Shown here one piece after another: positions 6,445-13,186 of a stretch of 19,355 nt of DNA (its first letter is position 1; each line of letters begins with the position of its first letter). Origin of the DNA: Treponema_I sp045597345 (lineage in GTDB: Bacteria > Spirochaetota > Spirochaetia > Treponematales > Treponemataceae); the NCBI GenBank assembly GCA_045597345.1, contig JAZLJW010000028.1:1-19355 (forward strand), read 5' to 3'. The position numbers were made by a program, and so were the translations under genes. The notes beneath the pieces were generated by a model, which did not search any database, had not been told where the DNA came from, and saw nothing but the letters and a program-made list of their open reading frames with translations.

Positions 6445-6467
6445 CAAGTTTCGCTATGCGAAACTTG
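6445..6467. repeat. 10-bp perfect stem, third of four hairpins
   Basis: CAAGTTTCGC (6445-6454) and GCGAAACTTG (6458-6467) pair perfectly across the loop TAT. No T run follows on either strand, so it is not a classical terminator by itself. It may block 3' exonucleases or pause polymerase. Confidence 0.65.
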
Positions 6468-6472
6468 TCAAG

Positions 6473-6493
6473 AAAAATTGCTCAGCAATTTTT
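6473..6493 (-). terminator. Hairpin next to the yebC stop codon
   Basis: AAAAATTGC (6473-6481) and GCAATTTTT (6485-6493) form a perfect 9-bp stem with a three-base loop. It begins two bases past the yebC TGA (6498-6496). The right arm ends in five T on the minus strand, so the A-U rich stem with its T run may act as a first, weak terminator before the strong one at 6389-6418. Confidence 0.55.
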
Positions 6494-6495
6494 GA

Positions 6496-7233
6496 TCAGC
6501 CTTCAAAGTCTTCTGGGAATTCAGCGTTGTGGTAAACGTTCTGAACGTCGTCGTCTTCTTCCAGACGGTCTACCAGTTTCTGAACTTTTGCAGCAGCTTC
6601 TTTGTCCAGGTTTACATACATATCTGGAACCATTGAAACTTCAGCAGAAAGAGCTTCCCAACCTTTAGCCTGCAGTGCTTCAAGAACATCAGCGAAGTTG
6701 TTAGGATCGGTGGTAACGGTGATTACGCCGTCTTCAGAGGTGATGTCATCAGCACCAGCTTCCAGACCTGCTTCCATTACTTCGTCTTCGTTTACAACTT
6801 CTGCATCATATTCAATGACACCTTTGCGGTTGAACATGTAAGCTACAGAACCGGTTGCACCCAGGTTACCGCCGGTTTTGTTGAAAATATTGCGTACGTT
6901 TGCAGCAGCACGGTTGTTGTTATCGGTAAGAACTTCTACCAGGATAGCTACACCGTTAGCACCATAACCTTCGTACAGTTTTTCTTCGAATACTGCATTT
7001 CCCAGTTCACCGGTACCTTTTTTGATTGCACGTTCAATGTTGTCTTTAGGCATGTTTGATGCACGTGCTTTCAGGATGGCAGTTCTCAGGCGTGGGTTAG
7101 AGTTAGGATCTCCACCACCCATACGAGCTGCAATAGAAATTTCCTTGATGAATTTGGTGAACAGCTGGCCGCGTTTAGCATCAGCAGCACCTTTTGCGTG
7201 TTTAATGGTTGCCCACTTACTATGTCCTGACAT
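6496..7233 (-). CDS. yebC: YebC/PmpR family protein (TACO1-like)
   Basis: The 245-residue product is full length for the family, beginning MSGHSKWATIKHAKGAADAKRG and containing ARMGGGDPNSNPRLR, ASNMPKDNIERAIKKG and YEGYGANGVAILVE, all hallmark blocks. Members were described first as transcriptional regulators; more recent work on bacterial YebC and mitochondrial TACO1 points to helping ribosomes translate proline stretches. The protein is cytoplasmic, rich in acidic residues and predicted to have three domains. AAGGAG lies 5 bases before the ATG. It is transcribed alone from the promoter at 7281-7310 and ends at an array of hairpins. Unlike many genomes, it is not adjacent to ruvC here; the two are about 5.5 kb apart on the same strand. 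Confidence 0.97.
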   Translation of the reverse strand: MSGHSKWATIKHAKGAADAKRGQLFTKFIKEISIAARMGGGDPNSNPRLRTAILKARASNMPKDNIERAIKKGTGELGNAVFEEKLYEGYGANGVAILVEVLTDNNNRAAANVRNIFNKTGGNLGATGSVAYMFNRKGVIEYDAEVVNEDEVMEAGLEAGADDITSEDGVITVTTDPNNFADVLEALQAKGWEALSAEVSMVPDMYVNLDKEAAAKVQKLVDRLEEDDDVQNVYHNAEFPEDFEG

Positions 7234-7280
7234 TGGAACTCCTTATATCTGACTATAAATAGTGTACGTAAGAATGACAG

Positions 7281-7310
7281 ATAATACCATATAAAAAAAC
7301 ACCGTGTCAA
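7281..7310 (-). promoter_or_regulatory. yebC promoter, near-consensus sigma70 type
   Basis: On the minus strand a perfect -35 TTGACA (7310-7305) is separated by 18 bases from TATTAT (7286-7281). TG plus one base precedes the -10. The expected start near 7274 gives a leader of about 40 bases carrying the AAGGAG. This is the best promoter in the window and suggests strong constitutive expression. Confidence 0.85.
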
Positions 7311-7346
7311 TGTGTGCAAAAAACCGTATGAAAGCGTAAGAAAACG

Positions 7347-7355
7347 TGGTATAGT
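7347..7355 (+). promoter_or_regulatory. neuB extended -10 promoter, probably leaderless
   Basis: TG (7347-7348), one base, then TATAGT (7350-7355) form an extended -10. No good -35 is present 16-19 bases upstream, as is common for extended -10 promoters. Six bases separate TATAGT from the ATG at 7362, which places the transcription start on the A of the start codon. No ribosome-binding site is present. Confidence 0.6.
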
Positions 7356-7361
7356 TCCGCT

Positions 7362-8486
7362 ATGTACAGAAGCCCTATGATAATTGCAGAAATCGGAACA
7401 GCCCACGGCGGCAGTTTTGAAAAAGCCTGCAGCCTGATGGATGCAGCCAGAGATGCCGGAGCAGACTGCGTTAAGTTCCAGTGGGTATATGCCCATGAAA
7501 TTCTTCATCCCAACACCGGGTTCGTAAAACTTCCCACCGGAAACATACCACTATATGACCGCTTCAAGGAACTGGAAGTTCCACCGGCCTTTTTTGAGCA
7601 GTGCCGGAATTACGCCCATCAGAATGGTCTTCTTTTCATGTGTTCTCCCTTTGGCATTCAAAGTCTCAAAGAACTATGGGATATCAAACCGGATGCCATA
7701 AAAATCGCTTCTCCTGAAGTAAACCACTACCCTATGCTCAAATGTCTTATGGAACTTGAAACAACAGCAGGTGCTGAAAGAATGGTTCCCGTAGTCATTT
7801 CCAGCGGAGTTTCAAAACTTAAAGACATCCGTAAGGCACTTGAAATTCTGAGTCCTTTGAAGAACGCAACCGGAGCTTCAGAATTTCCACCTCTTTCACT
7901 GCTCCACTGTATTACCAGTTATCCGGCACCGGAAACAGAATACAATCTGGCAGTTCTTTCAACACTTGAAGAAGAATTCGGCATTCCCTGCGGTGTTTCA
8001 GACCATTCACTGGACCCCTGTATTGTTCCCGGAATCAGCATCGGAGCCGGTGGCATCATGGTTGAAAAACACATAACATTGAGCAAGGAAACCGATGGCT
8101 TAGACGATCCTGTAGCCCTTACACCGTCTCAATTCAAGCAAATGGTATCCTATTGCCATTTTATGGCAGAACTTGAGCCAGAGTCCCGTATTTACGCTCT
8201 AAACGAAGATTTTGGAGAAGAGTACGTTGAAGAAGTGCTGGGATCCGGAATAAAGGAACTGGCGCCGGCAGAAGAAGCCAATTACGAAAGGACAAACCGG
8301 TCTATTCACGTGATGCATGATATGAAAAAAGGCGATGTCATTACACCGGAATCCGTTGGAGTTCTGCGGACGGAAAAAGTTCTGACTGTAGGTATGTCAC
8401 CGGAATTCTATGACGACATCATGGGAAAAACGCTGACTTGTGACCTGCCGGCGGGTGCAGGTCTCCTCTGGGAACATCTCAGCTGA
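7362..8486 (+). CDS. neuB: NeuB/SpsE family nonulosonic (sialic) acid synthase
   Basis: NeuB-type enzymes condense phosphoenolpyruvate with an N-acetylated hexosamine to make sialic, legionaminic or pseudaminic acid. The 374-residue protein has the TIM-barrel NeuB domain (about 1-270) with EIGTAHGG, DCVKFQ, IKIASPE, CGVSDHS and VEKHITL; the last two hold the metal-binding histidines. A C-terminal SAF/antifreeze-like domain follows (about 310-374; RSIHVMHDMKKGDVITPESV). The canonical GPDHxxSL segment after EKHFTL reads GLDDPVALTP, so the substrate may differ. The predicted message is leaderless. The stop overlaps the stop of the last flagellar-operon gene by 8 bases. No other nonulosonic-acid gene (neuA, pse, leg) is in the window. 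It may supply a sugar for flagellin or surface glycans; this is inferred from neighbourhood only. Confidence 0.88.
   Translation: MYRSPMIIAEIGTAHGGSFEKACSLMDAARDAGADCVKFQWVYAHEILHPNTGFVKLPTGNIPLYDRFKELEVPPAFFEQCRNYAHQNGLLFMCSPFGIQSLKELWDIKPDAIKIASPEVNHYPMLKCLMELETTAGAERMVPVVISSGVSKLKDIRKALEILSPLKNATGASEFPPLSLLHCITSYPAPETEYNLAVLSTLEEEFGIPCGVSDHSLDPCIVPGISIGAGGIMVEKHITLSKETDGLDDPVALTPSQFKQMVSYCHFMAELEPESRIYALNEDFGEEYVEEVLGSGIKELAPAEEANYERTNRSIHVMHDMKKGDVITPESVGVLRTEKVLTVGMSPEFYDDIMGKTLTCDLPAGAGLLWEHLS
8442..8463. terminator. Hairpin at the convergent 3' ends of neuB and the flagellar operon
   Basis: GACCTGC (8442-8448) and GCAGGTC (8457-8463) pair perfectly across an 8-base GC-rich loop. It lies inside the last codons of neuB and 16 bases past the stop of the convergent gene. 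No T run follows on either strand, so termination by this hairpin alone is doubtful. Confidence 0.25.
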
Positions 8487-9129
8487 ACATATCGATAATC
8501 ATCTGTACCGAAGTCATATCAACATCAAGGCGTCTTGCAATTTCAGCAACACTCTGCCCCATCTGCCACAAGTCAATAACCTGCTGGCGGTTAACTTTTC
8601 GTGGTCCTGCTTCGCTATTCTTCTGTGTTTGATGAACTGGAGACGATGCAGCTGCTGACGATGGAGGAACAGATGCTGTAGTCCGTACCGGCTGTTTTTC
8701 CGGATAACCGGTAAACAGTTCCATATTCTGTTCCCATTCCACTGCTTCTTCCTGGTAGGCAGATTGAGAGGCCGGTACAGCCCGCGTCCGCGCAGCATCA
8801 GAAATAGACACCGTAACTCCGGGGGTATCCTGATGCATCTCAATTTTCTGCCCATAGTCAGGGTTTGAAAGCGTCTGATCTTCCTTAGCCTGCTGCAGTA
8901 CGTAATCAGCATATTTCATGGCTTCATGAATCTCGGACAATTTCGCTTCCAGAAGCGTTAAATCACGGTCAGTTTCCTGATTTATAACAATAAGCAGTTT
9001 ATCAACCTCATCCTTAATTGAATCAAGGACATTTTTAGGAGAATACCGTTTTTTCAGAATAATGAAAAAAATAATCCAGAGAACAATATTGATGAAGGTA
9101 AAAAACAATACAAACGCAGATGAATTCAC
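8479..9129 (-). CDS. SwrB/DUF6115-like membrane-anchored flagellar protein
   Basis: This 216-residue protein has one N-terminal membrane helix (about 6-27), a charged coiled coil (about 33-85), a Ser/Ala/Pro-rich linker and a C-terminal helix-turn-helix-like motif (about 180-215: RQQVIDLWQMGQSVAEIARRL, then DVDMTSVQMIIDMF). This layout and the final motif match DUF6115 proteins, including Bacillus SwrB (YlxL), which sits downstream of sigD and stimulates flagellar type III export through FliP. Here too it lies just downstream of the sigma28 and FapA genes, as the last gene of the operon. The start is GTG at 9129, with AGGAA 8 bases upstream; the preceding gene ends 18 bases away. The overall sequence is divergent, so equivalence to SwrB rests on architecture and synteny. 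Confidence 0.65.
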   Translation of the reverse strand: MNSSAFVLFFTFINIVLWIIFFIILKKRYSPKNVLDSIKDEVDKLLIVINQETDRDLTLLEAKLSEIHEAMKYADYVLQQAKEDQTLSNPDYGQKIEMHQDTPGVTVSISDAARTRAVPASQSAYQEEAVEWEQNMELFTGYPEKQPVRTTASVPPSSAAASSPVHQTQKNSEAGPRKVNRQQVIDLWQMGQSVAEIARRLDVDMTSVQMIIDMFS

Positions 9130-9147
9130 AAGCCGTTCCTGTTACGG

Positions 9148-9501
9148 TTACCCCGATATGTCGATATGATTTCCCAAGTTAGGATCAGTAATCCAGTTAT
9201 ATATTACTTCCTGATTCTGGTTCACCGTTTCATCACTGTCACCAGTATTCTGACTGCCTTTTTTTTCAGCCAGAGATTTCCCGTGAGAGCCGTCTTCCTG
9301 CCGTTCCTTCACTTTATCTGCACTTTTCTCTTCTTTCTGAGCTTTTTCTATAGCTTTATGCTGTTCATCAATCTTTTTCTGCTGATCTGCCTGATGGACA
9401 TCACGGTTCAAGTACACACCTTTTTCCTGGTATGCAACATTTTTTGCGACCTTATCCATTTGAGTATACATTGTCTGAAGGTCAATTGGCTGAATAGCCA
9501 T
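9148..9501 (-). CDS. Small charged flagellar-operon protein of unknown function
   Basis: The 117-residue product is soluble and very hydrophilic. An N-terminal segment with possible conservation (MAIQPIDLQTMYTQMDKVAK) is followed by a Lys/Glu/Gln-rich probable coiled coil (about 35-75), a disordered stretch and a short hydrophobic end (EVIYNWITDPNLG). I recognise no domain. Its start lies 20 bases inside the 3' end of fapA, in another frame and without a good ribosome-binding site, so it is probably translated by coupling to fapA. The SwrB-like gene follows after 18 bases. Position in the operon suggests a role in flagellar assembly or export, perhaps as a chaperone or adaptor, but nothing in the sequence proves that. 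Confidence 0.7.
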   Translation of the reverse strand: MAIQPIDLQTMYTQMDKVAKNVAYQEKGVYLNRDVHQADQQKKIDEQHKAIEKAQKEEKSADKVKERQEDGSHGKSLAEKKGSQNTGDSDETVNQNQEVIYNWITDPNLGNHIDISG

Positions 9502-11473
9502 CAGGTGCCCGCTTCATATCTTCTGCAGCCGGTGGTTCATACTTACCGTGCCGCACAAAACCGTTTTCATAAAAGAATGTAACGGCTTTTACATCATTAT
9601 GGATTTCTTCCTTTACGTCGCGTATATACAGCTTAACGCCAGCATATACAACACCCGAGGCAGAAATCTTACCAATAACCTTCAGTTCACGCAGATGCTG
9701 CTGAATCTGCTGAATTTCTTCCGTAACCGTATCATTAGTGTTAAGCAGCTCGTCGCGTCTGGCAATAAACTGCTTCAGACTTTCTTCCTTATCATGAGGA
9801 ATGGAACGACGTACTTTTTTCATGTTCTCAAGAGTTGAAATATCAAGCTCCAGTTCATCAAGCTCATGCACCATTTTTGTCTGCTGGTCAATCAGCTCTT
9901 CAAGATGACGCTTAGCCCGCGGGTCAAATCCAACTTCAAGAATTGTTTCTGAACCACCACCATTGGAACCAATAGTTTTGGCGTGTATTTCTTCTGTAGC
10001 AAACAGATGACCACCAATAATGCTGGCACGTTTACCCTGTACAAGAATCTTTTTATTACAGGTTACCTGAGAGTTCATGATACCATCAGTAATCATGATG
10101 TACTCTTCTGCTTCTACCGTTGAGTTCTGAATGAATTTTGCCCAAATTGATTTCTGGGACTTAATGACGGCTTCATCACGACCAAGAATACCCAAAGAAA
10201 CGATAATATCGCCATCGGCTTCAAGGTGACAGCCACCAACAGTGCCATATACTTCAATATTTCCAGAGGCTTTAATATCAAAGCCGTCTTCAACATTCCC
10301 CTTAACGATGACAGTACCGAGGAAGGTGATGTTTCCGGTCTTAATGTTAACAGCTTCTACTTCCATGATTGGTTCTACAGTAATTTTATCATTTACCAGC
10401 AGAACCTGACCGTTACAATCAGCGATAATAGTACGTCCATCAGTATCGATGGAAACATTTTTACCCAGAGGTAACGCAATATCTTTTCCGTTTTTGGCTT
10501 CCAGATACCGACCATCCAATGTCTTACCGGCTTTTCCGCGTTCCGGCAGCATTTTCTGAGCAAGGGTCTGTCCTTCTACAACGTTCTGAACCAGGTTCAA
10601 ATCTTTGAAGTTGACTTTTCCATCATCAGACTCCATCTGCTTAAGTTTTGACAGTTTAAGCTTTGACCGGTCAGTTTCAAAGTTATAGGCAATATAGGCA
10701 TCACGACCATCTACTGGCTGAACAGCCTCTGCTACTATACACGGCAAATTGTATACCGGCATATCAACAAACTGATCAATTTTTTCCTTACTGATGCCTG
10801 CAGTAACTCCCTGTATTTCAAGAGCACGGATAATCTGTTCAGGAGAAACTTCAGCCCCACCAGGAGCCGGTGAGGTTACTACTACTGATGCCTTCATCCA
10901 GTCTTTGCTTATATCGATGGAAATAATGGCATCTCCAGCCTGTTCGTGTTCAAAGTATCCAACTGGTTCGTACACGCCGCCGGTTCCGTTAAGCACAAAA
11001 TTCTTGATGTCATCCTCGTTCAGATCAGTAGTATCAGGCCGTTTACAGGCAGCAAGTACATCTTTGATATTGACGTTGTTACCGGAACCAACAGGAGGAA
11101 TTACTTTCAGACAAATCTGGGAATTAAACCGATGTACATAGAATACGCCATCTGCATCAACGATAACATCCTCATCCATCATGTCATCTGCAACACCGTT
11201 CTCTGCAGCGGCTTTCTTTCTCTTTTTCTCTTTAACTACAGTAGCGTTTTCATATGCACGAATTACCCAGGGCTTCCGCATCAGCCCAAGGATACCGTTG
11301 CTACCGGCCTCTATTACTTCGTATTCAATATTGGCTACTTTTGTGTCAAGCTGCAACGATGCGTCTGCAATAGCAGCATCCAGAGTATCAGCATGAACTT
11401 CCACAAACTGCAACTGCTGATCATCTGCAAGAGTCTTGGTAAGTTCAGTGCGAAGCTGTTCCAGTGTTACCAT
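9482..11473 (-). CDS. FapA (DUF342) flagellar assembly protein with N-terminal Jag_N domain
   Basis: The 663-residue protein has three parts. Residues about 21-75 (VEVHADTLDAAIADA, then GSNGILGLMRKPWVIRA) match the Jag_N domain of the RNA-binding protein KhpB/Jag. Residues about 180-510 are the DUF342/FapA core, with a right-handed beta-helix-like run of short repeats (GTVIVKGNVEDGFDIKASG, GNIEVYGTVGGC). About 517-597 is a coiled coil, followed by a last beta segment. FapA proteins are linked to flagellar assembly in Vibrio, and DUF342 genes commonly sit beside sigma28 genes. The ATG at 11473 has AAGGAA 8 bases upstream, and the sigma28 gene ends 12 bases before it. No signal peptide or membrane helix is visible, so it is probably cytoplasmic. 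Its molecular role is unresolved. Confidence 0.88.
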   Translation of the reverse strand: MVTLEQLRTELTKTLADDQQLQFVEVHADTLDAAIADASLQLDTKVANIEYEVIEAGSNGILGLMRKPWVIRAYENATVVKEKKRKKAAAENGVADDMMDEDVIVDADGVFYVHRFNSQICLKVIPPVGSGNNVNIKDVLAACKRPDTTDLNEDDIKNFVLNGTGGVYEPVGYFEHEQAGDAIISIDISKDWMKASVVVTSPAPGGAEVSPEQIIRALEIQGVTAGISKEKIDQFVDMPVYNLPCIVAEAVQPVDGRDAYIAYNFETDRSKLKLSKLKQMESDDGKVNFKDLNLVQNVVEGQTLAQKMLPERGKAGKTLDGRYLEAKNGKDIALPLGKNVSIDTDGRTIIADCNGQVLLVNDKITVEPIMEVEAVNIKTGNITFLGTVIVKGNVEDGFDIKASGNIEVYGTVGGCHLEADGDIIVSLGILGRDEAVIKSQKSIWAKFIQNSTVEAEEYIMITDGIMNSQVTCNKKILVQGKRASIIGGHLFATEEIHAKTIGSNGGGSETILEVGFDPRAKRHLEELIDQQTKMVHELDELELDISTLENMKKVRRSIPHDKEESLKQFIARRDELLNTNDTVTEEIQQIQQHLRELKVIGKISASGVVYAGVKLYIRDVKEEIHNDVKAVTFFYENGFVRHGKYEPPAAEDMKRAPDGYSAN

Positions 11474-11485
11474 GCAGGCCGTTCC

Positions 11486-12274
11486 TTACATAATGCCTTT
11501 TCGTATGTTGGTAAGTTTTGACCGAAGGCGCATATTTGCACGGGTGTGCAACTGTGAAATACGTGATTCACTTACATTAAGAACCTGACCAATTTCGCGG
11601 AAGGTAAGATCTTCTTTGTAGTATAGAACAAGCACCATTTTTTCTTTTTCAGGTAGCTCATTGATTGCTTCAATTATGACCCGACGAACTTCTTCACGTT
11701 CTACTATTACATCAGGATTGAGGGAAGAGGGGGATTCTATGCTGTCACCGATAGAAACGCGGTCGGAATCATCACCGGAATACCATACATCGTTAAGAGA
11801 AAGAATACTGGTTCCTGATACTTTCATGACCGTACGCTGCAGTTCAGAAACAGTAATACCCATTTCTTCTGCTACTTCCTCATCAGTGGCAGAACGGCCA
11901 AGTTTTGATTCAACAGATACAATAGCTTCATCAATTTCACGTGATTTCTGGCGCACTGAACGGGGTACCCAGTCCATTTCACGCAGTTCATCAAGAATGG
12001 AACCACGGATACGCTGCACGGCATATGTCTTGAATTTAACGTTTTTTTCTGGATCGTATTTATTAATGGCATCAAGAAGACCAAACTGACCAAACCCAAC
12101 CAGATCGTCATACTCTACACTGCCGGGCATTCCAGTTGATACCTTGCCGGCAACATATTTCACCAGCGGCATATACTGCCTGATAAAAGCATCCCTCAGT
12201 TTAGGAGAACGAGTTTTTTTATATTCTAACCAAAGTTCGTCTTCTGTTTTCTCATCAAAAGGATTCACTGCCAT
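11486..12274 (-). CDS. fliA: RNA polymerase sigma factor FliA/WhiG (sigma28)
   Basis: This 262-residue alternative sigma factor directs RNA polymerase to late flagellar and chemotaxis promoters. Region 2 (about 20-95) includes VKYVAGKVSTGMPGSVEYDDL and GLLDAINKYDPEKNVKFKTYA, then VQRIRGSILDELREMDWVPRSVR, the FliA/WhiG hallmark. Region 3 covers about 105-180. Region 4 (about 205-258) ends with LTFREIGQVLNVSESRISQLH, the helix-turn-helix for the -35. Length is typical. AAGG lies 8 bases before the ATG, and the preceding gene ends 14 bases upstream with tandem stops. Treponemes often name this gene whiG. No FlgM anti-sigma gene is seen in the window. Confidence 0.96.
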   Translation of the reverse strand: MAVNPFDEKTEDELWLEYKKTRSPKLRDAFIRQYMPLVKYVAGKVSTGMPGSVEYDDLVGFGQFGLLDAINKYDPEKNVKFKTYAVQRIRGSILDELREMDWVPRSVRQKSREIDEAIVSVESKLGRSATDEEVAEEMGITVSELQRTVMKVSGTSILSLNDVWYSGDDSDRVSIGDSIESPSSLNPDVIVEREEVRRVIIEAINELPEKEKMVLVLYYKEDLTFREIGQVLNVSESRISQLHTRANMRLRSKLTNIRKGIM

Positions 12275-12288
12275 ATTTTAACCTTTTA

Positions 12289-13134
12289 TTAACCGTCACT
12301 TTTTAAAAGCGTACGTATTGCCTGAGCCATTAATGAAGCATCAGTTCCTACATCCACTTCAGTCACTGACGACGTTGCCTGAGAGCCACCCATTTCGGAA
12401 AAATTTCCGTCTACAATGGCACCCTGGTTCATATCATCTATTCCATTTCCGGCACTGCCATTATCTTCACCAGAAGCCCCACCAAACCCTGAACTGACAA
12501 TCTTTGGATCATCAACAGAAGAAACAATCTCTTCCAGTTCGGGCATAGCATCAAGTCCATCGAACATTTCTGACGAAGCATTACCAGCCGGAGCTGATCC
12601 GGAGCTGGAAGCCTGTGCTCTTGTATTTTCAGGGGAAGAACTAGTAATTGAACCAAGTGAAACGGGCACAAATCCAGATGCCGGCTCACGCACAGCGGCA
12701 GGTGTGGCAGGTGCTGCCTTCTCTACCGGTGGAATCTCTGTTTTTTCTGGTTCTGAACGATGAACCGATGCTTGCGATTGTGCTGCCGGTGCATCCGAAA
12801 AGTTTGTTACAATAAATCCCGGGGCTCCATCAGTATCCGGTAATGGATCATCACCGATAGAAATATTTACCGTTGAGCCTGTGCCTACAGAACGGGAAGA
12901 AGGGGCTGAACTTTCAGCAGATCCTCCATAAACGTTTGCATTACTGTTTGAATCAACACCCAGATAGTGCTTAAAGACATAATCAACGCCGGCTCCCAGA
13001 ACACCACAAACCAGAGCACTGATCAATGCTCTGATGATGATTGCTCCAAAACTTACGCCGCCGATTAAACCGGAAATTAAAGAAATGATTAACCCAGTTA
13101 CGGCTCCACCTGCGATAATTTTCAGGTTAACCAT
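12289..13134 (-). CDS. Membrane-anchored, low-complexity protein between flhG and fliA
   Basis: The 281-residue product starts with a glycine-rich hydrophobic region forming one or two membrane helices (about 4-52), resembling a glycine-zipper hairpin. About 200 residues rich in Ser, Ala, Pro, Gly and acidic residues follow, with no recognisable fold. A short C-terminal segment (SLMAQAIRTLLKSDG) could be an amphipathic helix. A gene of similar position exists in Treponema pallidum between its flhG and sigma28 genes (recalled, not searched). A very strong ribosome-binding site, GGGGGAG, lies 3 bases before the ATG. The disordered tail plus terminal helix would suit tethering a partner to the membrane, possibly FlhG or the export gate; this is speculation from layout. 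Confidence 0.75.
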   Translation of the reverse strand: MVNLKIIAGGAVTGLIISLISGLIGGVSFGAIIIRALISALVCGVLGAGVDYVFKHYLGVDSNSNANVYGGSAESSAPSSRSVGTGSTVNISIGDDPLPDTDGAPGFIVTNFSDAPAAQSQASVHRSEPEKTEIPPVEKAAPATPAAVREPASGFVPVSLGSITSSSPENTRAQASSSGSAPAGNASSEMFDGLDAMPELEEIVSSVDDPKIVSSGFGGASGEDNGSAGNGIDDMNQGAIVDGNFSEMGGSQATSSVTEVDVGTDASLMAQAIRTLLKSDG

Positions 13135-13152
13135 TAACTCCCCCTTTAAAAT

Positions 13153-13181
13153 AGATTAAGTCAAAAAAGGAGAATGGTCAA
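13153..13181 (-). promoter_or_regulatory. Weak candidate internal promoter before the 281-residue gene
   Basis: On the minus strand TTGACC (13181-13176) and TAATCT (13158-13153) are 17 bases apart, in the 52-base gap after flhG. The -35 is good but the -10 matches only three of six consensus bases. It could provide extra expression of the sigma28 end of the operon. Confidence 0.25.
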
Positions 13182-13186
13182 GTCAA

